Source: SFFI01 sp964398655
Lineage (GTDB): Bacteria > Bacillota > Clostridia > Saccharofermentanales > DTU023
NCBI GenBank assembly: GCA_964398655.1
Contig: CAYNNG010000007.1
Span: 3,640-67,639 of the forward strand
Reading direction: 5' to 3'
Length of the DNA: 64,000 nt
In this document: positions 23,371-32,888 of the stretch, one piece after another
Layout of the letters: each line of letters begins with the position of its first letter
Position numbering within the stretch: the stretch's first letter is position 1
The notes under the pieces: model-generated
Database searches by the model: none
What the model was told of the DNA's origin: nothing
What the model saw: the letters and a program-made list of their open reading frames with translations, nothing else
Made by a program: the position numbers and the translations under genes

Positions 23371-24567
23371 TTGAAGGATAACCTTGCCAGCTCCAGCCGC
23401 TGGCAGATCCTCAACCGCCTTTATAACCAGGCGGGCTTGAGCCGGGTGGACCTGGCTGAGGATCTGGGCGTGAGCAAGTCCACCATCAGCAAGCATATTA
23501 GCGACTTGCTGACTGAGGGTATTTGCTGCGAGCTGGGTGAGGCCGACCAACCCGGCCAGGGACGGAAGCGGACTATCTTGTCCTTTTGCGCGGACTATCG
23601 CTACCTGCTCTTGCTCGATTTTGGGCAAGTCCAACCCCACCTAGCCTTGACTGACCTCTACGGTGTGCCCCTGGCCCAACTCCCCTTGTCCTTTAACGAA
23701 AATACCAGCCAGGACAGTCTGCAAGATAAGTTGCTGGCCGCTGCCGAAAAAATCTTAGGCAGCCGCCAGCTTGACTCGGATGACCTGGCCGTACTGGCTG
23801 TAGCAGCCCCCGGTATTGTTGACCTTCACGGCCAAAGCTTTTACGCAGACGGCTATTATGCCCACTGGGATTTACCTGTGATCTGCCATGAACTAGCCGC
23901 CCACTACGGCCTGGAAACCTTCTTTTATAACGACGTTAACGCGGCTGCCTGGGGAGAATATATTTTCCGCCAGGATGGACGCAAGAACCTGGTCTATATG
24001 GCAGGCGGCAGCGGCTTGGGTTTAGGGCTTATCCTGAATGGAGAGCTTTATTTGGGCAGCTCGGGCGGCGCGGGAGAGATCTCCAACCTGCTCCTGGCCG
24101 GCCTACCCGTCCTCTTTTCCCATGACACTAGCTCCCTGTCCTTTGTTGATGCCGACTATATTCCCTTTGCCTCTAGGGCCAGTATCCGGGTCCTCTTAAA
24201 AGAGCTCAACCGGCAAAAGCAGGAAACTAGCGGCAGCCTAAACAAGCAGGAGACAAATTTGACCTACCAGGACTTTTACAACCTGTGGAAAATGGGCGAT
24301 TCTGCGGCCCATCGGCTGTCACAGAGTATGGGCGAGACCTTGGGCATCTTCCTATACAACTTGTCCTTACTCTTGGATATTGACCATATTGTGTTGGACC
24401 CGTCCTACCAACCCTTTGCCCAATACATTGATTTAACCCTGAAAAAACTCGCCACCGAAAAAGCGCGGGATAAATTGAACTTTACAATTTCTACCCTGGG
24501 TGAGCAGGCCAGCCTATCTGGTCTGGCGGACCTGGCTATGGAAACTTTACTGGCACGTTGGGCCTAA
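23371..24567 (+). CDS. ROK-family transcriptional regulator (NagC/XylR type)
   Basis: 398 residues. An N-terminal winged helix-turn-helix (RVDLAEDLGVSKSTISKHIS, residues about 26-50) precedes a ROK sugar-kinase-like domain with VAAPGIVDLHG, YNDVNAAAWGEY, GSGLGLGLILNGELYLG and GGAGEISN. The zinc-site CXCGXXGC motif typical of ROK kinases is absent, as is common in weak or regulatory members. TTG 23371 is the simplest start but has no good ribosome site; GGGAGA about 41-46 nt upstream would suit a start near 23341, where only a rare ATT is in frame, so the N-terminus is uncertain. It heads the M81/oligopeptide transporter/fucosidase operon and likely controls it in response to a sugar. Confidence 0.85.
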   Translation: MKDNLASSSRWQILNRLYNQAGLSRVDLAEDLGVSKSTISKHISDLLTEGICCELGEADQPGQGRKRTILSFCADYRYLLLLDFGQVQPHLALTDLYGVPLAQLPLSFNENTSQDSLQDKLLAAAEKILGSRQLDSDDLAVLAVAAPGIVDLHGQSFYADGYYAHWDLPVICHELAAHYGLETFFYNDVNAAAWGEYIFRQDGRKNLVYMAGGSGLGLGLILNGELYLGSSGGAGEISNLLLAGLPVLFSHDTSSLSFVDADYIPFASRASIRVLLKELNRQKQETSGSLNKQETNLTYQDFYNLWKMGDSAAHRLSQSMGETLGIFLYNLSLLLDIDHIVLDPSYQPFAQYIDLTLKKLATEKARDKLNFTISTLGEQASLSGLADLAMETLLARWA

Positions 24568-24585
24568 TAAGGAGGAGAACTCATC

Positions 24586-26076
24586 ATGAAAAAACGTATT
24601 TTACTGGCTTCGATGCACCACGAATCAAACTCTTTTAACCCTATTACAGCGGGGGAGCACGACTTCCGCGTCCGCGTAGGCCAAGACATGATTCATAACC
24701 TGCCCCACAATAATTCCGTGTGCGGGATTGTGGAGACCCTGGAAGCTGCCGGCTGCGAGCTGGTGCCTACCAGATCGGTATCCGCGGTTCCCAATGGTGA
24801 AGTAGACCGGGATTTCTATCTGAAGCAAAAGGCCGCGATATTAGACCAAGCAGCCCAGGAAAAAGCCAAAGGCATTGACGGTCTGTGCCTGGCCTTGCAC
24901 GGCTCTATGCGGGTAAAAGATTTTGGTGAGGCTGAAGGCCCCTTCTTGGAAGAACTCCGCCAGCTCTTCCCGGATACGCCCATCTACTGTGCCTTAGATA
25001 CCCATACCACTATGACCGAAAAGATGGTTAAGCACGCAGATGGTTTTGTAGCTTATAAGTGTGCCCCCCATATTGACCAATACGAGACCGGGGTCCACGC
25101 TGCCCGCCTGCTGTTACATGCCTTGGAAGGCAAAGCAGATTACCACGCCTGGGTCAAGGTTCCCCTCCTGATCGCCGGGGAAAAATCCTCCACCATGGTA
25201 GAGCCTATGAAGGGCTTAATTGCTCACCTCAAGGAAAGAGAAGCTGCCTCTGGTATCTTGGCCTCCTCTTACCTCATGGGCTTCCCCTGGTCTGACAATA
25301 GCGAAAGCGGCGCAGGGGTCTACGTTTTGGCGGAGAGCCAAGACCAGGCAGATGCTGAGGCATTGTACCTGGCAGATTTACTCTGGGAAACCCGGACCAA
25401 GTTCTGCTTCCAAACTGAAACCTATCCTTGCCAAGAAGCCTTGGATGTAGCCTTTACCGCCCTTGAGCAAGGACAAGCCGGCCCTATATACATCTCTGAC
25501 TCGGGAGATAACCCCACCGCCGGCTCTTCCTCCGATGTTACCAGCCTCCTGGCCCTGCTCCTGGCCGATCCCCGGACCGCCCAGTTGCCCGAGCCAGCCC
25601 TGTACGGCGGCATCTATGACCCTCAGGCCATCAAGGCTCTCCAGGGTCGGGTCGGCGAAGAAGTGGAATTAACCTTCGGCGCAACTTTTGATCAGCAAAC
25701 CAGCCAGCCTCTAACCCGCAAGGGTCAGGTCATGGCTTATATTCCCAACTGGGAAGGCTTCGGCCACCCCTCCGATGTTGCCCTCTTCCGCACAGGCAAC
25801 GTGGATATCGTCATCGCGGAAAAACATATTGGTTACACTGGTACCGGCCTCTTCTATGATCTCGGCAGAGATCCCCAAAAGGCTTGTCTGGTCCTGGTTA
25901 AACTGGGCTATCTCACGCCTGAGCATTCAGAGATAGCTACCAGAAGCATCATGGCCTTAAGCCCCGGCAGTACCAATGAGGATTTAGTCACTTTGCCCTA
26001 CCGGCTTGTCCCGCGGCCCATCTATCCTCTGGATCCGGACATGACCTACCAAAGCAAAGTACAGCAGCAGAACTAG
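24586..26076 (+). CDS. M81-family metallopeptidase (MlrC-like)
   Basis: 496 residues. The DUF1485/M81 N-terminal domain has the family motifs ASMHHESNSFNP, CLALHGSM, and CALDTHTTMTEKM containing the Asp-x-His metal ligands, plus YKCAPHIDQYETG. The C-terminal MlrC domain carries ISDSGDNPTAGSSSD. MlrC was first described in linearised microcystin breakdown; most members have unknown peptide or amide substrates. It has a GGAGGAG ribosome site, starts 18 nt after the ROK gene, and is followed after 38 nt by a peptide-type solute-binding protein, so it probably acts on the imported substrate in the cytoplasm. Confidence 0.9.
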   Translation: MKKRILLASMHHESNSFNPITAGEHDFRVRVGQDMIHNLPHNNSVCGIVETLEAAGCELVPTRSVSAVPNGEVDRDFYLKQKAAILDQAAQEKAKGIDGLCLALHGSMRVKDFGEAEGPFLEELRQLFPDTPIYCALDTHTTMTEKMVKHADGFVAYKCAPHIDQYETGVHAARLLLHALEGKADYHAWVKVPLLIAGEKSSTMVEPMKGLIAHLKEREAASGILASSYLMGFPWSDNSESGAGVYVLAESQDQADAEALYLADLLWETRTKFCFQTETYPCQEALDVAFTALEQGQAGPIYISDSGDNPTAGSSSDVTSLLALLLADPRTAQLPEPALYGGIYDPQAIKALQGRVGEEVELTFGATFDQQTSQPLTRKGQVMAYIPNWEGFGHPSDVALFRTGNVDIVIAEKHIGYTGTGLFYDLGRDPQKACLVLVKLGYLTPEHSEIATRSIMALSPGSTNEDLVTLPYRLVPRPIYPLDPDMTYQSKVQQQN

Positions 26077-26114
26077 CTCAGGCTATGCATTTTCTGAAGG
26101 AGTGCGCAAAAAAC

Positions 26115-27677
26115 ATGAAACACATGAAGAAGTTAGCTACTGGTCTCTTAAGTCTTGTTTTGTTACTTATGCTGGTCAGTACCCCGGCTATGGCCGAGGC
26201 AAAGTCCGAGGACAATGATCTGGTCGTCGCCCTGCAGGCCGACGCCACCCACCTGGATCCTCACGTATCCGGCAACGGCATCTCCAACCTGATGACCTTA
26301 GCCATGTATGAAACCCTCATCTATTTTGATGAGAACCTTGAGCTCCAACCCCGTCTGGCAGAATCTTGGGAAATGTCTGAAGATGGTATGGAATACACCT
26401 TCAAACTGCGTGAAGGCGTAAAGTTCAGCGATGGCGAGCCCTTCAACGCTGAGGCCTGCATTGCCAACTACGTCCGCGGCAGAGACGACGAGACCCTCCG
26501 GGTCCACTCTCGGATGAAGTCCATTACCGACATGGAAGCTCTTGATGAATACACCATCAAGATCACCCTGGAAAAACCTGACAACACCTTCCTCAACAAA
26601 TTCTCCCAGGTTACCTTCGTCAGCCCCAAAGCCATTGAAGAGCTGGGCAAAGACGGTTTAGCCAAAGAATCTGCTGGTACCGGCCCCTTCATCCTCAAAG
26701 AAAGAGTTGACGGCGGCTACACCAAGATGGTCCGCAATGAGAATTACTGGGGCGAAGGTCCGGAAATTGACTCCCTGACCTTCCAGGTTGTTCCTGAAGA
26801 CGGTGCCCGTATCGCTATGCTCAAGACCGGTGAAGCTGATATCATCTACCCTGTTCCTCCTACACACGTAGAACAGCTGGAAGGCTCAGAAGATATCCGC
26901 ATCAAGAACATGGAAGGTCTGGTCTACCGCTACGTAACCTTAAACAACAATTACACCCTGGAAGATGGCCGTCAGCCCTTAGCTGATGTCCGCGTACGTC
27001 AGGCCATGAACTGGGCATTCGACAGCGACGCTTACTGCCAGGTAGTCTTCCAAGGCTACGCCACTGCCCCCAATTCTGTGTTCGCCGGTCCTGTTCCCTA
27101 CCACGCCGAACAAGAACCCTACACCAAGGATCTGGAAAAGGCTAAGGAACTCATGAAGGAAGCTGGCTACGAAGACGGCTTTGACATCGACATTTGGTGC
27201 GACAACACCACCATCGAGATGAAGGGTGCTGAGTTCGTTAAACAGCAGCTGTCTGAAATTAATATCAACGTAAACCTGCAGGCCATGGAATCCACCACCA
27301 TCGCTGACATGACCGCTGAACCCGCAGAAACCACCAAAGTTCAGATGTGGTACGTCAACTGGATGTCCGGCTCCTATGAAGCTGACGGCTCCATGCGTAA
27401 CATCCTGCACTCCGAGTACTTCCCGCCCACAGGCTACAACACCGCTTTCTGGGTTAACAAGGACTTCGACAAGGCTCTGGACGATGCTTTGGTTGAAACC
27501 GACATGGATAAGGTTGCTGAGCTCTACGCTACTGCCCAGTCCATTGCTTGGGAAGAATGCCCCTGGATTTTCCTGGGTGTAGATAACAGCATCTTTGCCG
27601 AACAAACCTACGTATCTGGTATCGTTTACATGCCCGGCGGCCATATGGACTTCACCCACGCCGTTCTTGATCACTAA
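26115..27677 (+). CDS. Oligopeptide-type ABC transporter solute-binding protein
   Basis: 520 residues in the SBP_bac_5 (DppA/OppA/NikA) family: ALQADATHLDPHVSGNG, YETLIYFDENLELQPRLAES, YTFKLREGVKFSDGEPFNA and RQAMNWAFDSDAYC. The ATG at 26115 is chosen because GAAGGAG precedes it and it begins the signal peptide; a longer frame from 26085 adds residues with no role. The signal peptide (LLSLVLLLMLVSTPAMA) ends in a signal-peptidase-I site and has no lipobox cysteine, unusual for a binding protein of a Gram-positive importer. It is followed by an intrinsic terminator, then permease and ATPase genes of the same importer. Confidence 0.93.
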   Translation: MKHMKKLATGLLSLVLLLMLVSTPAMAEAKSEDNDLVVALQADATHLDPHVSGNGISNLMTLAMYETLIYFDENLELQPRLAESWEMSEDGMEYTFKLREGVKFSDGEPFNAEACIANYVRGRDDETLRVHSRMKSITDMEALDEYTIKITLEKPDNTFLNKFSQVTFVSPKAIEELGKDGLAKESAGTGPFILKERVDGGYTKMVRNENYWGEGPEIDSLTFQVVPEDGARIAMLKTGEADIIYPVPPTHVEQLEGSEDIRIKNMEGLVYRYVTLNNNYTLEDGRQPLADVRVRQAMNWAFDSDAYCQVVFQGYATAPNSVFAGPVPYHAEQEPYTKDLEKAKELMKEAGYEDGFDIDIWCDNTTIEMKGAEFVKQQLSEININVNLQAMESTTIADMTAEPAETTKVQMWYVNWMSGSYEADGSMRNILHSEYFPPTGYNTAFWVNKDFDKALDDALVETDMDKVAELYATAQSIAWEECPWIFLGVDNSIFAEQTYVSGIVYMPGGHMDFTHAVLDH

Positions 27678-27698
27678 GAACCATAAGTAGTTTTAGCC

Positions 27699-27730
27699 TT
27701 TCCCTCCCTTTCGGGGGAGGGAAATTTTCT
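27699..27730 (+). terminator. Intra-operon terminator after the binding-protein gene
   Basis: TTTCCCTCCC, short loop, GGGAGGGAAA, then TTTTCT. It lies between the binding protein and permease genes, consistent with more binding protein being made than membrane components. Confidence 0.88.
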
Positions 27731-27752
27731 ATTCTGTCAGAGGAGAAAGAGA

Positions 27753-28673
27753 GTGGGTAGATATTTTTTCAGAAGAGTCATACAGACCATACCGCTCATG
27801 CTGATCATCTCAATTCTTGTTTTTCTGTTTATTCACATGATTCCGGGCGACCCTGCCCGAACTCTAGCCGGTAAAGAAGCCGACGTCGCAGAGGTACAGG
27901 CGATTCGAGAGCAACTAGGGCTGAATGATAATATTTTTGTCCAATATTTTAAGTATATGGGCCGGATCTTTCGGGGCGATTTCGGACAAAGCTATAAGTC
28001 TGGCATTCCCACTACTCAGCTCATAGGAGAGCGGATGCAGAACACCATCAAGCTGGTACTTTCCGCCATGCTTTGGGCACCAATTCTCGGCATTCTATTT
28101 GGGGTCCTCTCCGCCGTGCATCGCGGGGGTTTTGTGGACCACTTGCTCATGTTTATCGCCATTTTGGGACTGTCCGCGCCGGGATTCTGGCTAGGACTCA
28201 TGGGTATCCAAATTTTCGCGGTTAACCTGGGCTGGCTGCCCGTCAGCGGCTTAAACGGCTGGAAGGGCCTGATCCTCCCTTCTTTTGTCATGGGTATTGG
28301 CTGCATGGCTGAGATGGCTCGCTATGCCAGGTCCTCCATGCTGGACGTCATGCGCGAAGATTACGTCCGTACTGCCCGTGCCAAAGGACAGGTGGAAAGA
28401 AAAGTTATCTTCTTCCACGCCTTCCGCAATGCCCTGATTCAGATCGTGACCATTCTAGGCTTACAAATCGGCGGCCTGCTTTCTGGCTCTGTCCTAACGG
28501 AAACGGTCTTCTCCATTCCAGGTATTGGCCGTTTGCTCGTGGACTCTATTTTCTTCCGCGACTATCCCGTCATTCAGGCCTTGCTCATGTTGTTTGCTTT
28601 CCAGTATGTGGTGATTAATCTAATCGTGGACGTCCTCTACGGTTTCATCAATCCCAAGATCCGCTTAGAATAG
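27753..28673 (+). CDS. Oligopeptide-type ABC permease, DppB/OppB family
   Basis: 306 residues, GTG start after AGAGGAG. Six membrane helices, the N-terminal FFRRVIQTIPLMLIISILVF and the conserved HMIPGDPARTLAG are typical of DppB-type permeases, as is the C-terminal EAA-loop region (RTARAKGQVERKVIFFHAFR) that docks to the ATPase. It forms the membrane pore with the next gene. It is preceded by a terminator that would lower its transcription relative to the binding protein. Confidence 0.94.
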   Translation: MGRYFFRRVIQTIPLMLIISILVFLFIHMIPGDPARTLAGKEADVAEVQAIREQLGLNDNIFVQYFKYMGRIFRGDFGQSYKSGIPTTQLIGERMQNTIKLVLSAMLWAPILGILFGVLSAVHRGGFVDHLLMFIAILGLSAPGFWLGLMGIQIFAVNLGWLPVSGLNGWKGLILPSFVMGIGCMAEMARYARSSMLDVMREDYVRTARAKGQVERKVIFFHAFRNALIQIVTILGLQIGGLLSGSVLTETVFSIPGIGRLLVDSIFFRDYPVIQALLMLFAFQYVVINLIVDVLYGFINPKIRLE

Positions 28674-28682
28674 GAGGTTCCC

Positions 28683-29591
28683 ATGCAAGAAGATCAAAAG
28701 CTTTCTGATCTGCTCCAGGAGGAATATATTGACGAGACGGTTCAGGCCTATCAAGGCAGCCGTTTTAAAGTGGTCATGAAGAGACTGTTCCGCCGCAAGA
28801 CGGCAGTCTTTGGCCTGATCGTAATCCTGCTCCTGGTCTTTATCAGTATCTTCGGTCAATTGGTGGCCCCCCATGACTTCGAAGCCTATGACTATATGAA
28901 TACCCTGCAGGGTCCCAGTGCCGATCACTGGTTTGGCACCGACCACTACGGCCGAGATATTTTCAGCCGCATTATCGTGGGAACCCGTTTGACCCTGGGC
29001 GTGGCCCTCTCCTCCGTTATCGTGGGCGCGGCCATTGGCGCTGTCCTCGGCTTGTTGGCCGGTTACTATGGCCACTGGCTGGATAGCCTGATCATGCGGG
29101 GCGCCGACGTGCTCTTCGCTTTCCCCGATATCCTGTTAGCGATCGCCATTGTGGCCATTTTGGGCTCCGGGATCGTCAACGTCTGGATAGCCGTGATGGT
29201 CTTTACCGTCCCCTCCTTTGCCCGGATGGTGCGGAGCGCTACCTTGAGTGTGAAGAGTTCTCTCTACGTAGAAGCTGCGCAAAGTATTGGCTCTAACGAC
29301 CGTCGCTTGCTCTTTCGTCACATCATGCCGGGGACTATGCAGACCTTTATCGTTAACTTCACCATGCGGATAGGCTCCGCCATTATGGCTGCCAGTTCCC
29401 TGTCCTTCCTGGGTTTCGGGGCGGATGTTACCGACCCTGAGTGGGGCGCCATGCTGTCTCAGGGCCGTACCTACATGGATATTGCCCCCCACATGGTTCT
29501 GTTCCCCGGTCTGGTAATCTTCCTTACCGTCCTGGCCTTCAACCTTTTGGGTGATGGTTTGCGGGACGCTCTGGACCCCAAGATTAAGTAG
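28683..29591 (+). CDS. Oligopeptide-type ABC permease, DppC/OppC family
   Basis: 302 residues. The cytoplasmic N-terminal segment and first helix (FGLIVILLLVFISIFGQLVA) precede the family signature HWFGTDHYGRDIFSRIIVG, and the EAA loop is YVEAAQSIGSNDRRLLFRHI. It pairs with the DppB-type subunit 9 nt upstream. A GGAGG ribosome site precedes the ATG. Substrate specificity sits in the binding protein, so it cannot be inferred here beyond peptide-like or glycopeptide-like solutes. Confidence 0.94.
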   Translation: MQEDQKLSDLLQEEYIDETVQAYQGSRFKVVMKRLFRRKTAVFGLIVILLLVFISIFGQLVAPHDFEAYDYMNTLQGPSADHWFGTDHYGRDIFSRIIVGTRLTLGVALSSVIVGAAIGAVLGLLAGYYGHWLDSLIMRGADVLFAFPDILLAIAIVAILGSGIVNVWIAVMVFTVPSFARMVRSATLSVKSSLYVEAAQSIGSNDRRLLFRHIMPGTMQTFIVNFTMRIGSAIMAASSLSFLGFGADVTDPEWGAMLSQGRTYMDIAPHMVLFPGLVIFLTVLAFNLLGDGLRDALDPKIK

Positions 29592-29600
29592 GAGGCAGGT

Positions 29601-30596
29601 ATGAGTAAAAACAAGTTATTAGAAGTAAAGAATTTACAGACAGAATTTCCTTACGATAAGAACAAGACGGTGCCTGCCATCCACCATATTTCTTTCAGCA
29701 TGGAGGAGGGTGAAGTCCTGGGCTTGGTAGGAGAGTCCGGTTGCGGCAAGAGCGTAACTGCCCTCTCCGTCATGGGCTTGATCTCTAACTCTAACGGCTT
29801 GATCACCGAGGGAGAGATTCATTTCAAAGGCCAGAATTTGCTCTCTCTGGACAAGCGAGAACGCCGGCAGATTCGCGGCGGCGCCATGTCCATGATCTTC
29901 CAAGAGCCCATGAGCAGCCTCAACCCTGCCATGCGGATCGACAAGCAGATCATGGAGGCCATCCGCCTCCATACAGACCAGGATAAGGACGAGGCGAGAG
30001 CTCTGACGCGTAAGCTCCTGGTCATGGTAGGTATTCCCGACCCCGACCGGGTCATGAAGAACTATCCTCACCAGCTGTCCGGCGGCATGAGCCAGCGGGT
30101 CATGATTGCCCTGGCCATGAGCTGTCAACCTGAGCTCCTCATCGCGGACGAACCCACTACCGCTTTGGACGTAACTATTCAGGCCCAGATTCTGGAATTG
30201 CTGCGTGATATCCAGCGGGAAAAGAATACCGGCATCTTGCTGATCACCCATGACCTAGGTGTGGTAGCCGAAATGTGCGACCGGGTTATCGTCATGTACG
30301 CGGGGGAAATTGTGGAGTCGGCTAACTGCCAAGAACTCTTCCAGACTCCCCTTCACCCCTATACTCAGGGTCTGATTGCCTCTGTACCCAAGCTGGGCTC
30401 CGGCCGAACCAGCCTGCCCTGGATACCCGGGTCTGTACCCGATCTCTTATCCATGCCCAAGGCCTGCCGCTTTGCTCCCCGCTGCCCCTACGCCACAGAC
30501 AAGTGCCGAACGGAAAAGCCTGAGCTGGAAGAGAAGGCCCCCGGCCATCAGGCTCGCTGCTGGTACAGCGAGGCAAATCTGCCTGCAAAAGCATAA
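29601..30596 (+). CDS. Oligopeptide-type ABC ATPase, DppD/OppD family
   Basis: 331 residues with Walker A GESGCGKSVTA, signature LSGGMSQRV, Walker B ELLIADEPTTALD and switch His ITHDLGVV. The C-terminal oligopeptide-transporter extension has the cysteines of the iron-sulfur or metal-binding tail (ACRFAPRCPYATDKC, then ARCWY). It is one of two ATPases energising the importer and begins 9 nt after the DppC-type gene with GGAGG upstream. Confidence 0.94.
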   Translation: MSKNKLLEVKNLQTEFPYDKNKTVPAIHHISFSMEEGEVLGLVGESGCGKSVTALSVMGLISNSNGLITEGEIHFKGQNLLSLDKRERRQIRGGAMSMIFQEPMSSLNPAMRIDKQIMEAIRLHTDQDKDEARALTRKLLVMVGIPDPDRVMKNYPHQLSGGMSQRVMIALAMSCQPELLIADEPTTALDVTIQAQILELLRDIQREKNTGILLITHDLGVVAEMCDRVIVMYAGEIVESANCQELFQTPLHPYTQGLIASVPKLGSGRTSLPWIPGSVPDLLSMPKACRFAPRCPYATDKCRTEKPELEEKAPGHQARCWYSEANLPAKA

Positions 30597-30607
30597 AGGA
30601 GATTCAG

Positions 30608-31600
30608 GTGAATAATTTTCTGGAAGTAAAAAATGTCAGTAAAAAATTCCCCGCGGGCAAAGATCTCTTTGGCCGAGCCAACCGCTTTGTCCACGCGGTG
30701 AACGATATCAGCTTTACGGTAAATCAGGGTGAGACCTTCTCCCTGGTGGGTGAATCCGGCTGTGGCAAGTCCACCACCGGCCGCCTGATCGACCGGCTCT
30801 TGGAGCCCGACGCGGGAGAAATCGCCTTTAGGGACCAGCGCATTGACCAGCTGAACCAGCAGGAAATGCGGCCCCTGCGGAGGGAAATCCAGATGATCTT
30901 TCAGGACCCCGCGGGCAGCCTCAACCCCCGTATGACTGTAGGCGACCTCATCGCGGAGCCTCTGATTATCCACGATCCCCAGATGTCGGCCGAAGAGCGC
31001 ACCCGGGAAGTTCATAAGCTCATGCAGGTCGTAGGGATCAGTCCCAAGAATGCCGGCCGTTATCCCCACGAATTTTCCGGCGGTCAAAAGCAGCGCATCG
31101 GCATCGCCCGGGCTCTCAGTGTCAAGCCCCAGCTGATCATTGCCGATGAGCCTGTCTCCGCCCTGGACGTATCCATCCAGGCCCAGGTACTTCACCTGCT
31201 CCAGCGTCTGCAGGAACAATTAGACCTAACCTATATCTTCATTTCTCACGACCTCTCGGTAGTAGAGATGATTTCCGACCGTATCGCCGTAATGTATTTG
31301 GGCTTTATATTAGAGTTGGCAGATAAGGAAAAGCTCTTTACCCATCCCAGCCACCCTTATACTCAAGCCCTAATTTCTGCCGTGCCCATTCCCGACCCTG
31401 AGCAAAAGCCGGAGCGGATTTTCCTGAAGGGCGAAATTCCCAGTGCCCTGAACTTACCCCAAGGCTGCCCCTTTGCCAGCCGCTGCCCCAAGTGCATGGA
31501 GCGCTGCAAGCTGGAAAGGCCCGTTCTGCGGGCAATCGAGCCTGGGCACGAGGTAGCGTGTTTTCTGTTTGAGGAGGGGGCATGTCCCAGCAAGTCCTAA
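30608..31600 (+). CDS. Oligopeptide-type ABC ATPase, DppF/OppF family
   Basis: 330 residues from a GTG start preceded by AAGGAG. Walker A GESGCGKSTTGR, signature FSGGQKQRIG, Walker B QLIIADEPVSALD and switch His ISHDLSVV are intact. The C-terminal tail again carries a four-cysteine motif (GCPFASRCPKCMERC, then VACFLF). It is the second ATPase of the importer, and its last 19 nt overlap the start of the fucosidase-family gene, so the two are translationally coupled. Confidence 0.94.
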   Translation: MNNFLEVKNVSKKFPAGKDLFGRANRFVHAVNDISFTVNQGETFSLVGESGCGKSTTGRLIDRLLEPDAGEIAFRDQRIDQLNQQEMRPLRREIQMIFQDPAGSLNPRMTVGDLIAEPLIIHDPQMSAEERTREVHKLMQVVGISPKNAGRYPHEFSGGQKQRIGIARALSVKPQLIIADEPVSALDVSIQAQVLHLLQRLQEQLDLTYIFISHDLSVVEMISDRIAVMYLGFILELADKEKLFTHPSHPYTQALISAVPIPDPEQKPERIFLKGEIPSALNLPQGCPFASRCPKCMERCKLERPVLRAIEPGHEVACFLFEEGACPSKS

Positions 31601-32853
31601 ACCCCAGCGATCCTAACTGGTTTTACACCGCGCGCTATGGGCTCTTTATCCATTTTGGCCTTTACTCTATGTTAGGAGGCCAATGGCAGGGCCGGGAAAT
31701 CCCCGGCCTGGCCGAATGGATCCGCCACTATGCCCAAATTCCCCGGGAAGCTTATCGCGACCTGGCTAAGTCCTTTGATCCCCAGGACTTGGATCCTCTG
31801 GCCATCGCCACTTGGGCTAAGCAGCAGGGCTTTCGCTATCTCTGCCTCACCGCCAAGCACCATGAGGGCTTTGCCCTTTATCACAGCAAGGTGAGCAGCT
31901 TCAACAGTGTTGAAGCTTCCCCCTGCGGCCGCGACTTGGTAGCCGAATTTGCCCAGGCCTGTGCGACGACTGGTCTAGTCTTCTGCCTCTACTATTCCCA
32001 GGCCCAGGATTGGGACCACCCTGATGGTTTGGAGGCCTATCGGGATTCCAGCACGAAGGATTTTAACCGCTATTTTCAGGAAAAGTGTCTCCCCCAGGTT
32101 GAGGAGCTTTTAACCGGCTATGGACCCATCGGCATGATCTGGTTTGATACGCCCCTGTCCATGACCGCAGACCAGGCGCGCACACTGCGGCAATTGGTCA
32201 AAAAACTTCAACCCTCCTGCTTGATCAACGGCAGAATTGGGCATGGCCAAGGTGACTACCTGACCACCCAAGACCGGCGCCTGCCCGCCCAGCCTATCCC
32301 CAGGGCCTGGGAGCTGCCTGCCACTTTAAATTCCTCTTGGGGTTATCGAGCTTCCGACCAAAACTGGCGGTCTCCTTTGGAGGTCAGCCGGGAACTTCTA
32401 ACCGTGATCGCGCGCGGCGGCAATGAGTTGTTGAACATCGGCCCAGATGGCCGAGGCCGGATCCCCGAAGGCAGCAAGGCCTGTCTAGAAGTAGTGGGCA
32501 GCTGGCTCAGCCAGGTCGGCCCCGCCATCTACGGCTGCGACACCATAAATAATTATGTCTATGAAGCACCGGAACTCCGCTTTACCCACCGGCCCCATCA
32601 TCTATATATCCATGTTCTGGATCCTGCCAGCCTGGCCGGCCAGGAAATTCCCCTGCCCAACATCTCTAACCAAGCGGTGGAGGCCAGCTGGCTAAACCAC
32701 GATGAACCCTGCGCCTTGCGCCAAACCCAGACCTTGGAGGGTGACAGCTATTGGGGCCTCCGGGTTCCCGAAAAGCTGGATCCTACCACCGTAGTATTGA
32801 CGGCCGATATCCAGACTGCCGAAGAAGAGTTTTTGCAGGAAAGTTTGGGCTAG
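31582..32853 (+). CDS. GH29 alpha-L-fucosidase-family glycoside hydrolase
   Basis: 423 residues, with the GH29 catalytic barrel: ARYGLFIHFGLYSMLGGQW, YLCLTAKHHEGFALYHSK, FCLYYSQAQDW and MIWFDTP, where Asp189 corresponds to the catalytic nucleophile. The conserved NGRIG and RGGNELLNIGPDG segments follow. There is no signal peptide, so it should act in the cytoplasm on imported substrate. It overlaps the end of the DppF-type gene and is the last gene of the ROK/M81/importer operon. This suggests the importer brings in a fucosylated or otherwise sugar-bearing peptide. Fucose specificity is inferred from the family only. Confidence 0.9.
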   Translation: MSQQVLNPSDPNWFYTARYGLFIHFGLYSMLGGQWQGREIPGLAEWIRHYAQIPREAYRDLAKSFDPQDLDPLAIATWAKQQGFRYLCLTAKHHEGFALYHSKVSSFNSVEASPCGRDLVAEFAQACATTGLVFCLYYSQAQDWDHPDGLEAYRDSSTKDFNRYFQEKCLPQVEELLTGYGPIGMIWFDTPLSMTADQARTLRQLVKKLQPSCLINGRIGHGQGDYLTTQDRRLPAQPIPRAWELPATLNSSWGYRASDQNWRSPLEVSRELLTVIARGGNELLNIGPDGRGRIPEGSKACLEVVGSWLSQVGPAIYGCDTINNYVYEAPELRFTHRPHHLYIHVLDPASLAGQEIPLPNISNQAVEASWLNHDEPCALRQTQTLEGDSYWGLRVPEKLDPTTVVLTADIQTAEEEFLQESLG

Positions 32854-32888
32854 CTATTCCGACTTGTCAGAAAAAACGCTAAATCAAC

